DNA of 43,733 bases from Spirochaetaceae bacterium (GTDB lineage: Bacteria > Spirochaetota > Spirochaetia > DSM-27196 > SLAA01): NCBI GenBank assembly GCA_003556605.1, contig PWQX01000234.1, positions 1 to 43,733 on the forward strand. The letters are read 5' to 3'. Made by a program: the position numbers and the translations under genes. The notes below the pieces were generated by a model. That model saw nothing but the letters and a program-made list of their open reading frames with translations, made no database searches and was not told the DNA's origin. The first letter of the stretch is position 1; every line of letters starts with the position of its first letter. Positions 1 through 8,596 of the stretch are shown in pieces.

Positions 1-234
1 GAGCGACTCTGTGCCGGTCTCGAGCGTCTGCTCGAACGCCATCCCGAGGCAGGCGGCGTCTTCGCCGTTCGAGACCCCGACCTGCGCACCTACTTCTTGA
101 AGATCACGGTACTCGGCATCTTGTTCAAGGTTGCGCTTGCGGCACCCGAGGAGCTCGACCACGAGATCAGCGAGATGAAGGCCGCAGTGAAGCAGGGGTT
201 TCTGCATCCCCCGTCGCCGGAGGAACCCGTATGA
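1..234 (+). CDS. C-terminal end of a truncated gene, possibly a TetR-type regulator
   Basis: The frame is open from the first base of the window and ends at a TGA that overlaps the ATG of the next gene (ATGA), leaving 77 codons. The visible peptide is helical, with a hydrophobic stretch around KITVLGILFKVALAAPEEL, and has no motif I can assign with certainty. Position and translational coupling to an RND efflux operon, plus the all-helical character, would suit the ligand-binding C-terminus of a TetR/AcrR regulator, but the DNA-binding N-terminus lies outside the window. The family is therefore inferred from context only. Confidence 0.45.
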   Translation, partial: ERLCAGLERLLERHPEAGGVFAVRDPDLRTYFLKITVLGILFKVALAAPEELDHEISEMKAAVKQGFLHPPSPEEPV

Positions 235-1547
235 CAAGCGCGCAGCGGCGTTTACTGTTGATAGCGGCCGCGGCCGCGGTGGTGTTCTTGGGCGTGCCGG
301 CGGCGCAGGTTCTGATGCGGGTGCTCGCGCCGGAGGAAGAGCCGCCGGCCGCCGCGGTCGGCACGGCCGCGGCCGAGCACCGCACGATGCGCGAGCGCCT
401 GCGCTACCCCGGAACACTCCAGGCTGAGCTGCACACCGCGGTAGTTCCCAAGCTCGCGGGAACGGTGCAGGCGGTACACGTTCGCGAAAACCAGAGCGTG
501 GAGCGCGACGAGCAGCTGTTGTCGATCGACGACCGCATCGTTCGCCTTGAGATGCGTCAAGCCGAGGCGGCCATGAACGCGGCCGCGGCCGAGTTAAGGC
601 GCGCGCGGCGCGGTGCGCGCGACGAGGAGCTTGATTCGGCGCGCGCTACGGTCTCGCAAGCCGAGCAGGATTTCACGGTAGCCGAGAACGCGTTTCGTCG
701 CGCCGAGCGGCTATACGAGCAAGGCGCGCTTTCGCGCAGCGACTTCGAGCAGGCTGAAAACCGGTTGGCACGTGCGCGCACCGCGCTTGAGAACGCACGC
801 CGCGAGCTCAAGATACTCGAGGACGGTCCAACGGCAGAGGAGATTGACGCGTTAGAGGCCAACCTCGAAGCAGCGCGGCGGCACTATGAGCTCGCGGCTT
901 TGCGCTACGACGACGCGCGCGTTCTCGCCCCGGTGTCCGGCACCGTCTCTGAGCTGCTCGTCGAGCACGGCGACACCGTGGGTACCGAAGATCCCGTCGC
1001 GCTCATCGTGAGCGACGAGCTCATCAAGCTGAAGCTTCCGATCCCTGAGCGGCATTACGGACGCTTTATTGAGCTCGACCGCACCGAAACGCATATTCCG
1101 GTGACGGTGCGGCCCACCGCGCTCGACGGCAACCCCCAGTTCGAGGGCGAACTCACGCGCGTGGGCCGCACCGTCGCGCCTGACAGCCGCACCTTCACGG
1201 TGGAGGCCGCGATCGCCAACCCGGAAGGCGAGCTGCGCGGCGGGATGTACGTCAACGCGTATATCACCGTGCAGGAGGTGACCGACGCGATCGCGGTGCC
1301 GCGGGGCGCGGTGCTGCGCCGCGCGCACCGGCGGGTGGTGTTTGTATTCGAACCGGAGAACCGCAACGGAGAGGGCGCCGCCCGGCACGGAACGGCGCGC
1401 GTTAAGGAAGTTGAGACCGGAATAGAGGCAGATGGTATGGTGGAGGTTCGTGCCGGACTCGAGCCCGGCGCGACGGTTATCGTTCGCGGTAACGCATTTT
1501 TGGAGGACGGCCAGGCGGTCCGGCGCGCGGCCGAAGAAGCACAATGA
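231..1547 (+). CDS. RND efflux periplasmic adaptor (membrane fusion protein, HlyD/AcrA type)
   Basis: This 438-residue protein should bridge the inner-membrane RND pump and the outer-membrane channel encoded next to it. It has an N-terminal hydrophobic anchor or signal (about residues 8-28), then the first half of a lipoyl/barrel-sandwich domain (VVPKLAGTVQAVHVREN, about 73-95). A long Ala/Glu/Arg-rich coiled-coil hairpin follows (about 105-225), then the second lipoyl half (VLAPVSGTVSELLVEHGDTV). The beta-barrel and membrane-proximal domains end with the family signature around LRGGMYVNAYI and VPRGAVLRR. Length is normal for the family. The ATG overlaps the upstream stop, and its own stop overlaps the permease start (ATGA), so the three pump genes are translationally coupled. 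Substrate cannot be read from the sequence. Confidence 0.93.
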   Translation: MTSAQRRLLLIAAAAAVVFLGVPAAQVLMRVLAPEEEPPAAAVGTAAAEHRTMRERLRYPGTLQAELHTAVVPKLAGTVQAVHVRENQSVERDEQLLSIDDRIVRLEMRQAEAAMNAAAAELRRARRGARDEELDSARATVSQAEQDFTVAENAFRRAERLYEQGALSRSDFEQAENRLARARTALENARRELKILEDGPTAEEIDALEANLEAARRHYELAALRYDDARVLAPVSGTVSELLVEHGDTVGTEDPVALIVSDELIKLKLPIPERHYGRFIELDRTETHIPVTVRPTALDGNPQFEGELTRVGRTVAPDSRTFTVEAAIANPEGELRGGMYVNAYITVQEVTDAIAVPRGAVLRRAHRRVVFVFEPENRNGEGAARHGTARVKEVETGIEADGMVEVRAGLEPGATVIVRGNAFLEDGQAVRRAAEEAQ

Positions 1548-4500
1548 GTATCCCGCGCTTTGCGGTACGTCACCCGGTAACCGTTACAATGGTTTTCGCC
1601 GGGCTTTTCACAATCGGGCTGATATCACTCAGCCGCATCGGACAGGAGCTGTTTCCCGAGGCGACCCTGCCCGCGATCGTGGCGTTCACCCCCTACCCCG
1701 GGGTTGGGCCGTATGAGATAGAATCGGACGTCACGGTAGAGATCGAGGACGCGGTTTCCGGTATCAACGGGCTTGAGCACATCAACTCCACCTCGCGCGA
1801 GGGGCTTTCCACAGTGCGCATGAGCTTCTCGGCCGACACCGATATCGACGCCGCACTGATAGATGTGCGCGAGGCGTTGACCGGTATTGAGGACGACCTG
1901 CCCGAGCGCGCCGAGCGCTCGCAGCTGTTCAAGTTCGAGGGCGGGCTGTATCCGAGCCTCGAGCTGAACGTGTTTTCTACTACCGAGGGAATAGACCTCC
2001 GCAGGCTGGTGGAGCAGCAGATTGAACCGCAGATCGAGCGGGTGCCCGGCGTCGCGCGTGTTGACCTGTACGGCGGGCGCGAGGCGGCGGCAATGGTGCG
2101 GTTGAGCCTCGACAATCTCCGCCGCCACGATATCGCGATCAGCGAGGTGATGCGGGCCTTTGAAGGTGAGAACGTCACGCTCCCCGGCGGATTGATGGAC
2201 CTCGGCGATTACGAGCTGTCGCTGCGTACCATCGGCGAGTTCTCCGAGATCGAAGACATCGGCGAAGTCTTGGTCGCCTCGCGCGGCGGGGTGCCGATCT
2301 TTCTCCGGGATCTCGCCGAGATCGAGCTGGATTTCAAGCCTCAGGACGAGTACGTCCGGGCGGCTGAGGCCGAGGGGCTGCGTCTTGAGGTCCACAAGCA
2401 GCCCGGTTACAACACGGTCGATGTCAACGACGAGGTGCTGCGGCGCCTCAGTCTGCTCGAGCCGCGCTTGCCGGCATCGCTGCGCATCGAGAGTCAAGTC
2501 AATCAGGCCGACCAGGTGCGCGACTCAATTGGGGGTGTTGTCGACGCGGCCTGGCAGGGCGGCATCCTCGCGGTGCTGATACTGTTGATCTTCCTGCGAA
2601 ACCTGCGCTCCACCGTGATCATTACCTTAGTGATCCCGGTCGCGGTGATCTCAACCTTTACCCTGATCGATTTCGGGGGTATGACGCTGAATATCACCTC
2701 ACTGATGGGAATCACACTCGCGATCGGGATGTTTGTCGACAACTCCATCGTGGTGCTCGAGTCGATCTACCGCAAGCAGCTTAACGGCTACGATCCGGTT
2801 GAGGCCGCGGTCCTCGGCGCCGAGGAGGTCTCAACCGCAATCAGCGCCTCAACGCTTACTTCAATGGCCGTGTTCCTGCCGATGCTGTACGTGGAAGGCA
2901 TAGCCGGGATTCTGTTCGAAGACCTCTCGCTCACGATAGCCTTCTCGCTGTTCATCTCGCTCGCCGCGGCGGTGAGCCTCATGCCGGTGCTCTGCTCCCG
3001 CTTCCTGCGCGTGGAAGCCGCAGCGGTGCGCCCCGCTAGCGACCGCGCCGGCGGTGCGGCCGGTACCGGACGGACGGATACGGGCGGGGCCGGCGGCGGC
3101 GGCGGCGAGAGCTACAGCGAGCTCTCGCTCGCCGATATCGAAATCCAGAGCCGCTACCCCTGGGTCAACCGCGCCGCCGCACGCGTACAAGGCATACTGC
3201 AGACCCTGGATTCGGTATACGAGCGGCTGCTGCGCTGGGCCCTCGCGAACATCGCAACAGTGATTGTCTCGGCTGTCCTCTTGTTGGGTCTTTCGTTCGC
3301 CGCGATCCTTCTGCTGGGGATGGAGTTTCTGCCGGAGGCCGACGAAGGCGCCTTCGTGGTGAGCTTCCGCACTCGGCTCGATTCGAGCGCGGCCGAAACC
3401 GGGCGCCGCGTCGCCGAGGTGGAGGAAATCATCCGGGAGGAAGCCGGAGAACACATCACCGCGCTGTCGTCGATGATCGGGGGCGGCGGCATGCCGGCCG
3501 GCGCGCGAACCGGCCGAGGGAACAACGCCGCCTCGGTACACGTCAGCCTCACCGGCGTAGACAAGCGCGATATCGACATCTGGAGCATCACCAACGCGAT
3601 CGACCGCCGCATCGCGCGCGAGCTCATGGATCTAGACTACAATGTAGAGCTGCAAGGCATGGCGGCGATCGCGCAGTCGGCGAGCGGGATAACAAGCCCG
3701 CTGGTCATTGAGCTCACCGGCGATGATTTCGACGAGCTGCGCGCGTATGCCGAACGCATCCGTGAGCGCGCATCGCGGGTGGAGGGCGCGCGTAACGTGC
3801 GCACCGACACGCACGACGGTGCGTTAGAGTTGCAGGCTCGCCTGCGGCGCAGCGAAGCGGTGAGCCTGGGGCTACGCCCGCTCGAGGTGGCGCAAACGCT
3901 GCGCACCGCGTATCACGGAACCGAGGTTTCACGGTTCACCAGCGGCAACCATCGCTACGACGTGTGGCTGATGCTGCGGGACGAGGACCGCAACGATCGT
4001 GAAGCGTTACGCTCGCTGTTCTTCAAGACGCCGCACGGGGTCAGCGTGCCGATTGAGAGCGTGGTTGATCTGGAGGAGGCGATCGCGCCCGACGCGATCC
4101 GCAGGCTGGACCGGGTGCGCAACGTCAACGTCCTCGCCAATCTCACCGGCGAGCGCGCGCTTAATCGCGTGATGCGCGACATGCAGCAGGAAGTTGCCGC
4201 GATGGGTGACCCTCCCACCGGGATTGAGATACACTACACCGGCGCGGCGGAGGAGATGGCTGAGAGCTTCGAAAGCCTGTTCTACGCCCTGCTGTTGGCA
4301 ACCTTGCTGGTTTACATGGTGATGGCAAGCCAGTTCGAGTCGTTCGTTGACCCGTTCATCGTGATGTTCTCGGTACCGTTCGCAATTATCGGCCTCGTCG
4401 GGGCGCTGATCATCACCAACGCAACCTTCAACATTCTGTCGTTCGTGGGAGCGATACTCTTGGTAGGGCTGGTTGTAAACAACGCCATCGTGCTGATCGA

Positions 4501-4846
4501 CTACATGAACACCCTCAGACGCCGGGGGCTCGCGCTCAAGACTGCGGTGATCCGCGGCGGGCGCACCCGTCTGAAACCGGTGCTGATGACCTCAGCTACC
4601 ACGCTCTTGGCGCTGCTCCCGATGGCGCTGGGAATCGGCCCCGGCGCCGAGCTGCGCTACCCCATCGGGCGCGCCGTGGTCGGCGGGCTCACCACCTCCA
4701 CACTCATTACGCTGGTGCTCATACCCACGCTGTACTATCTCATCGAACGCCGCCTCGAGCACCGGCGCGCAACGGCCGACTCAGGGGCGCAAGCCCATAA
4801 CCGCCCCGAGCACCCCCACCAGGAGAGCGTCGATGCCGGCTCGTGA
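1544..4846 (+). CDS. RND-family efflux permease (HAE1-like)
   Basis: This is a 1100-residue inner-membrane proton-driven exporter subunit of the AcrB/HAE1 type. The start (MSIPRFAVRHPVTVTMVFAG) is the usual cytoplasmic end and TM1. TM4 carries IGMFVDNSIVVLESI with the conserved Asp at about residue 399; the second Asp of the AcrB pair is Asn here, as in many HAE1 members. TM10 (VGLVVNNAIVLIDYMN) lacks the acidic residue, also usual. The TM6-TM7 cytoplasmic loop (about 495-530) holds an unusual Gly/Ala/Arg/Thr-rich low-complexity insert. The C-terminus RYPIGRAVVGGLTTSTL is typical. It overlaps the adaptor by 4 bp and the tolC-like gene by 14 bp. Confidence 0.95.
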   Translation: MSIPRFAVRHPVTVTMVFAGLFTIGLISLSRIGQELFPEATLPAIVAFTPYPGVGPYEIESDVTVEIEDAVSGINGLEHINSTSREGLSTVRMSFSADTDIDAALIDVREALTGIEDDLPERAERSQLFKFEGGLYPSLELNVFSTTEGIDLRRLVEQQIEPQIERVPGVARVDLYGGREAAAMVRLSLDNLRRHDIAISEVMRAFEGENVTLPGGLMDLGDYELSLRTIGEFSEIEDIGEVLVASRGGVPIFLRDLAEIELDFKPQDEYVRAAEAEGLRLEVHKQPGYNTVDVNDEVLRRLSLLEPRLPASLRIESQVNQADQVRDSIGGVVDAAWQGGILAVLILLIFLRNLRSTVIITLVIPVAVISTFTLIDFGGMTLNITSLMGITLAIGMFVDNSIVVLESIYRKQLNGYDPVEAAVLGAEEVSTAISASTLTSMAVFLPMLYVEGIAGILFEDLSLTIAFSLFISLAAAVSLMPVLCSRFLRVEAAAVRPASDRAGGAAGTGRTDTGGAGGGGGESYSELSLADIEIQSRYPWVNRAAARVQGILQTLDSVYERLLRWALANIATVIVSAVLLLGLSFAAILLLGMEFLPEADEGAFVVSFRTRLDSSAAETGRRVAEVEEIIREEAGEHITALSSMIGGGGMPAGARTGRGNNAASVHVSLTGVDKRDIDIWSITNAIDRRIARELMDLDYNVELQGMAAIAQSASGITSPLVIELTGDDFDELRAYAERIRERASRVEGARNVRTDTHDGALELQARLRRSEAVSLGLRPLEVAQTLRTAYHGTEVSRFTSGNHRYDVWLMLRDEDRNDREALRSLFFKTPHGVSVPIESVVDLEEAIAPDAIRRLDRVRNVNVLANLTGERALNRVMRDMQQEVAAMGDPPTGIEIHYTGAAEEMAESFESLFYALLLATLLVYMVMASQFESFVDPFIVMFSVPFAIIGLVGALIITNATFNILSFVGAILLVGLVVNNAIVLIDYMNTLRRRGLALKTAVIRGGRTRLKPVLMTSATTLLALLPMALGIGPGAELRYPIGRAVVGGLTTSTLITLVLIPTLYYLIERRLEHRRATADSGAQAHNRPEHPHQESVDAGS

Positions 4847-6395
4847 CGCCGCACCGCGCCCGCCCGGCGGGCCGCTCATCGCGGCGCTTTGCGGCGCCGC
4901 TCTGCTCATCGGCACAGCCCTGCCCGCCGGGACGGCGGCCGCCGGCGCACCCGAACCGCAGTCCGCTGCTCCGCCGGCCGCTGCTCCGCCGGCCGGAGGC
5001 GCCGGGCACCTGAATCCGCACGCGGGCGAGCTCAGCGTGGATGAGGCCGTTGAGCAGGCGCTGCGCAACGCCGGCGCCGCCCGCCGCGGCCGCCTCGAGG
5101 TCAGCCGCAGCGACGCCGCCTACCGCTCAGCACGCGCCGAACGCTTCCCGAGCCTCTCGCTTTCCCTCTCCGGCAGCTACCTCACCCACCCGGACGAAAC
5201 CCTCGAGCTCGGCGCGGGGTCGATCACCACCATCGAACAGGGCCGGTTAGTTGACGAAGATGCGGGACTCCAGGGTCCGAATAACGGTGAGCCCATCGAA
5301 ATACCCAGCGAACCTATTCCAATCCCGCCGGATGACCTCACCATAGACCTGGACTTGCCGCATACGGTGTATCGCGCAACTGCGACGCTTGCGCAGCCGC
5401 TTTTTACCTGGGGGCAGATATCGCGGAGCATCGACGCCGCGCGCTTAGAGCGCGAGGTGCGGCGTGCCCAGCTGCGCGAGATCAAGGTGGAGCTGCGGCG
5501 CGAGGTGCGAGAGGTGTACTTTGGAGCGGTGTTCGGCCGCGAGGCCGAGGCGCTTCTGGTGGAGATGGAGCGGGCTCTCGCCCAGATCGTCAGCGACCGG
5601 CGCACGAGCTACGAGCAGGGCACGGTGACACGCGAGGCGGTGCTCGAGGCCGAGGCGCAGCAGGCCGAGCTGCGCGCGGGACTCGCCGAGACGCGCGAAG
5701 CGGTGGAGGATGCGCGCGAAGCGCTCGCGTTTTACACCCGCGGCGGCCGCCCGGACCCCGAGTGGCTGAGCTCGGCGTTTCGCACGAAAGTACCGAGCTT
5801 CAGCGAGCCGGAGCTCGTGGAGCAAGCCCGCGCAGCCTCACCGCGCCGCGATGCGTTGTCGTTGCGCCGCCGGCAGGCTGAAGCCGCGGCCGCCGCCGAA
5901 CGCGGCGACCGTCCGCTGTTTCCGCAGCTCGGCCTTGAAGTCAGCCTAGAGGCAGACACCGACAAGTTCCCGCTGCTGGAGGACCAGTGGCGCGATCGCT
6001 CGGATTACAACGTCATCATCAGTATCGGCAGCGACGTAACGCTGTTCGACGCCGGGCGACGACGCTGGAGTATCGCCGAAGCCGAGGAGCGCGCCGAGAT
6101 CGCACGCACCGGGCTGGAAGAGCTTGAACACTCCTTGTCGCTGGAGGTTCGCCGTGCCGTCGGTTCACTGCGCCGCGCCGAGGCCGCCGTCGCCCGGCGC
6201 AAGACTGAGCACGCCTACGCCGCCGAGCGCTACCGCAACGCGCGCATCGCCTACGAGAGCGAAGCTATCACCCGCGAACAGGAACGCCTGGCCCGACTGA
6301 GCGAGCTCGAAGCTGAGGCGGCGCTGCTGGAAGCCCGCTACGAGCTCGAACGCGCGCTGACGAGCCTGGAGTACACCATTGCCGGCGCGCTCTAA
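4833..6395 (+). CDS. TolC-family outer-membrane efflux channel
   Basis: This 520-residue protein is the outer-membrane exit duct for the adjacent RND pump. A signal peptide (about 1-36, with LIAALCGAALLIGTALPAG) is followed by a Pro/Ala-rich linker. Two TolC/OEP repeats come next: the first starts at LSVDEAVEQALRNA with beta-strand segments around PSLSLSLSGSY and a coiled coil. The second starts around FSEPELVEQARAASPRRDAL with LFPQLGLEVSLEADTD and a C-terminal coiled coil. The ATG lies 14 bp inside the end of the permease gene. An insert rich in Pro, Ile and Asp between the first strands (about 140-175) may be an extracellular or periplasmic loop. Function is clear from fold and operon. Confidence 0.92.
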   Translation: MPARDAAPRPPGGPLIAALCGAALLIGTALPAGTAAAGAPEPQSAAPPAAAPPAGGAGHLNPHAGELSVDEAVEQALRNAGAARRGRLEVSRSDAAYRSARAERFPSLSLSLSGSYLTHPDETLELGAGSITTIEQGRLVDEDAGLQGPNNGEPIEIPSEPIPIPPDDLTIDLDLPHTVYRATATLAQPLFTWGQISRSIDAARLEREVRRAQLREIKVELRREVREVYFGAVFGREAEALLVEMERALAQIVSDRRTSYEQGTVTREAVLEAEAQQAELRAGLAETREAVEDAREALAFYTRGGRPDPEWLSSAFRTKVPSFSEPELVEQARAASPRRDALSLRRRQAEAAAAAERGDRPLFPQLGLEVSLEADTDKFPLLEDQWRDRSDYNVIISIGSDVTLFDAGRRRWSIAEAEERAEIARTGLEELEHSLSLEVRRAVGSLRRAEAAVARRKTEHAYAAERYRNARIAYESEAITREQERLARLSELEAEAALLEARYELERALTSLEYTIAGAL

Positions 6396-7659
6396 ACCCC
6401 CGGGCGGCACCGCCTCGCAATCACCCAGCAGGGTGGTCCTGCTCGGCGGAGGCCACACGCACGTCATGGTGCTCGCTGCAGCGCGGCGTCTGCATGCCGC
6501 CGGAGCTGAGGTCACCGTCGTAAGCCCGAGCGTGTTTCAGTACTACTCGGGGATGGGACCCGGGCTTCTCGGCGGGATGTACACGCGCGAGCACTCGCGT
6601 TTCAACCTGCCACGTCTTACCGCGCCGGCCGGCGTGCGCTTCATTCGCGCCGAGGCAACCTGCATAGACCCGGTTCGACGGATTGTGCACCTCGGCGCCG
6701 GGGCCGGAAGCGAGTGCTTCGGGTCCGGCCCGCTGCACTACGACTTGCTGTCCTGCAACACCGGAAGCAGCGTGAAGGACGAGCTGCTGACCCCCGCCGC
6801 CCGCGCTGAGCTCGGCCGCAGCGTGTTCACCGCCAAACCAATCCGCTCGCTGCTGTCGGCGCGCATCGCGCTGCTGCGTGGACTCCGGCGCGCCCGGCAC
6901 TCGGGCGAACCGCTGCGCGTAGCGGTAATCGGCGGGGGCGCCGGCGGCGTGGAGCTCGCCGGTAACATCCTGCGCCTTGCCGCAGCGGCCGGCGCCGGCG
7001 GCGTCCGCGCCGAAGCCGCCCACCGGGGTACCAACGCGCGTGACTCTGCGCTCGAGCTCACGCTGTTCCACCGCGGACGCCTGCTGCCCGCGCTCCCGCC
7101 GGCCGCCCGCGCCGCCGCCCTGCGCTCGCTGACCGCGCGCGGTGCGGCGGTTCGCGAGCACGTTGAGGTAGCCGCAATCGCTCCGGGCCGCATCGGCTTC
7201 AGCAACGGGTCACAGCACCCGGTACATCTGGTGGTGCTGGCAACCGGCACACGGCCGAGTGAGCTCCTCGCGCGCTCAGACCTCGCCCACGACGGCCGCG
7301 GCGCGATGCGGGTCAACCGCTATCTCCAGTCGGTCACGGCGCCCGAGATCTTCGGCTCCGGCGACTGCATCAGCTTCGACCCTGCGCCGCTCGACGCGGT
7401 CGGCGTCTACGCCGTGCGCCAGAGCGCCACCGTCACGCACAATCTGCTCGCCATGCTCACCAACACCCGCATGCACCGATTCCGCCGGGCGGGCGCCTAC
7501 CTCGCCGGGATCAACCTAGGCGACGATACCGCTATCCTCTCCAAGTGGGGCATAGCGATGCACAACCGCACCGCGCTGCGCATCAAGGAGCACTACGACA
7601 TCGGCTTTGTCACGCGATTCGCCGGGGGAGGAACCCCGAGCGCCGCAGAGCAGCCCTGA
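6379..7659 (+). CDS. NAD(P)/FAD-dependent oxidoreductase, NDH-2/SQR-like (the type also found fused to SelD)
   Basis: This 426-residue flavoprotein has an N-terminal FAD-binding motif of the variant GGGHTHVMVL, a second dinucleotide fold (VAVIGGGAGGVELAGNI, about 179-195), and a C-terminal FAD site EIFGSGDCIS. GGGH-T-HV is typical of the pyridine nucleotide-disulfide oxidoreductases related to type II NADH dehydrogenase, sulfide:quinone reductase and the domain fused to selenophosphate synthetase in some organisms; no SelD is nearby. The chosen start is a TTG inside the end of the tolC-like gene with GGAG 7 bases upstream; the first FAD strand begins 18 codons later, so a later start (GTG near 6433) is possible. 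Electron acceptor and substrate are unknown. Confidence 0.8.
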   Translation: MPARSKPPGGTASQSPSRVVLLGGGHTHVMVLAAARRLHAAGAEVTVVSPSVFQYYSGMGPGLLGGMYTREHSRFNLPRLTAPAGVRFIRAEATCIDPVRRIVHLGAGAGSECFGSGPLHYDLLSCNTGSSVKDELLTPAARAELGRSVFTAKPIRSLLSARIALLRGLRRARHSGEPLRVAVIGGGAGGVELAGNILRLAAAAGAGGVRAEAAHRGTNARDSALELTLFHRGRLLPALPPAARAAALRSLTARGAAVREHVEVAAIAPGRIGFSNGSQHPVHLVVLATGTRPSELLARSDLAHDGRGAMRVNRYLQSVTAPEIFGSGDCISFDPAPLDAVGVYAVRQSATVTHNLLAMLTNTRMHRFRRAGAYLAGINLGDDTAILSKWGIAMHNRTALRIKEHYDIGFVTRFAGGGTPSAAEQP

Positions 7660-7672
7660 GCGTTTACCCGGC

Positions 7673-8572
7673 TTAGGCCCAGACGAGACGGCCGGTGCAG
7701 ATGGGGCGGAGATCCGAACAGCGGCGAACCAAGTGCAGGCGGATGCCGCTCGGCTCCAGCGGGCCCGCCGGCTGCGGCGCTCCGCAGGCTTGCGGGGAAC
7801 CGGTTTCGGAGGCCGCCGTATCCCAGCGGGCGTCTTGATCGGCGGACGCTTCGGGCGCACTAAACAGCTCCACGTCTTCGCCGCCGACGGTTTCGGCGAG
7901 GTAATTCAACTCGAAGTACTCCAGCTGCGCGCCTCCGAGCGAGCCCCACGGGTAGGAATCGATGATCCACTGGATGTAGGTGACGCTGTTCACGTGGTCG
8001 TGCCGGTCCAGATCGCTGTAGACCACCTGCTTGCGGTAATCGGGCTGTGGGCTGCGTGAGGCCGTGTCTGCGGCGGCGGCCGGGACGGGGGCGGCGACGG
8101 CACTCTCGGGGAGGGTGAGCGCGGGAAGCTTTTCGAGACTCCGGTTGAGCGCGCGGCGGCCGGTCTCAAGGGCGTCACGATCAAATAGCGACTCAACCCG
8201 CACCGGGCGGCGCTTGTCCGCGTCGAGAACAATCCAGGCGCTGGTACCGGCGGCTACAGGGCGCCCGTCGGTTGTGTGCACCGCGTACTCGCGCAGAGCG
8301 AACATCCGCTGCGTCCCGCCCGGCCAGGTCTCAACTTCTACTTCTTCTTCCCAATACGGCAGGTCGCTGATCTCCACGGCTATGCGAGACAGCACCCAGA
8401 ACAACCGGCGTTCGCCGAGCGCGGAGTACCCGTATCCCAGGAGCGCGGCGTGGCGCCAGGCGCTCTCCAGCAGAAACCGGGTGAGCGCAGTTGCGGTGAG
8501 TTGGTTATTGGTGTCCACATCGAACGAGCTCACCCGGAATCGCGCCACGTACGGTTGAATGGTCTTACGCAT
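7673..8572 (-). CDS. acyl-ACP thioesterase (FatA/FatB-type double hot-dog)
   Basis: This 299-residue protein should hydrolyse acyl-ACP to free fatty acid. The first hot-dog domain begins with RFRVSSFDVDTNNQLTATAL and contains YWEEEVEVETWPGG. The second domain contains VVYSDLDRHDHVNSVTYIQW, which matches the catalytic N-x-H-V-N-x-x-x-Y-x-x-W block of plant and bacterial acyl-ACP thioesterases, although the first Asn is an Arg here (DRHDHVN). The ATG is preceded closely by GGGGAG. It lies 24 bp after the GH13 gene on the same strand, so it is probably the last gene of a malQ operon, an unusual partnering of starch and fatty-acid enzymes. A Pro/Ala-rich segment (about residues 165-180) separates the two domains. 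Confidence 0.85.
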   Translation of the reverse strand: MRKTIQPYVARFRVSSFDVDTNNQLTATALTRFLLESAWRHAALLGYGYSALGERRLFWVLSRIAVEISDLPYWEEEVEVETWPGGTQRMFALREYAVHTTDGRPVAAGTSAWIVLDADKRRPVRVESLFDRDALETGRRALNRSLEKLPALTLPESAVAAPVPAAAADTASRSPQPDYRKQVVYSDLDRHDHVNSVTYIQWIIDSYPWGSLGGAQLEYFELNYLAETVGGEDVELFSAPEASADQDARWDTAASETGSPQACGAPQPAGPLEPSGIRLHLVRRCSDLRPICTGRLVWA

Positions 8573-8596
8573 ATCTCCCCAGTTGTCTCACCGTAT

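Noticed and set aside
7660-7672. Terminator between the flavoprotein and thioesterase genes
   Set aside because: Only 13 bp separate the convergent stops and no stem-loop with U-tract is visible.
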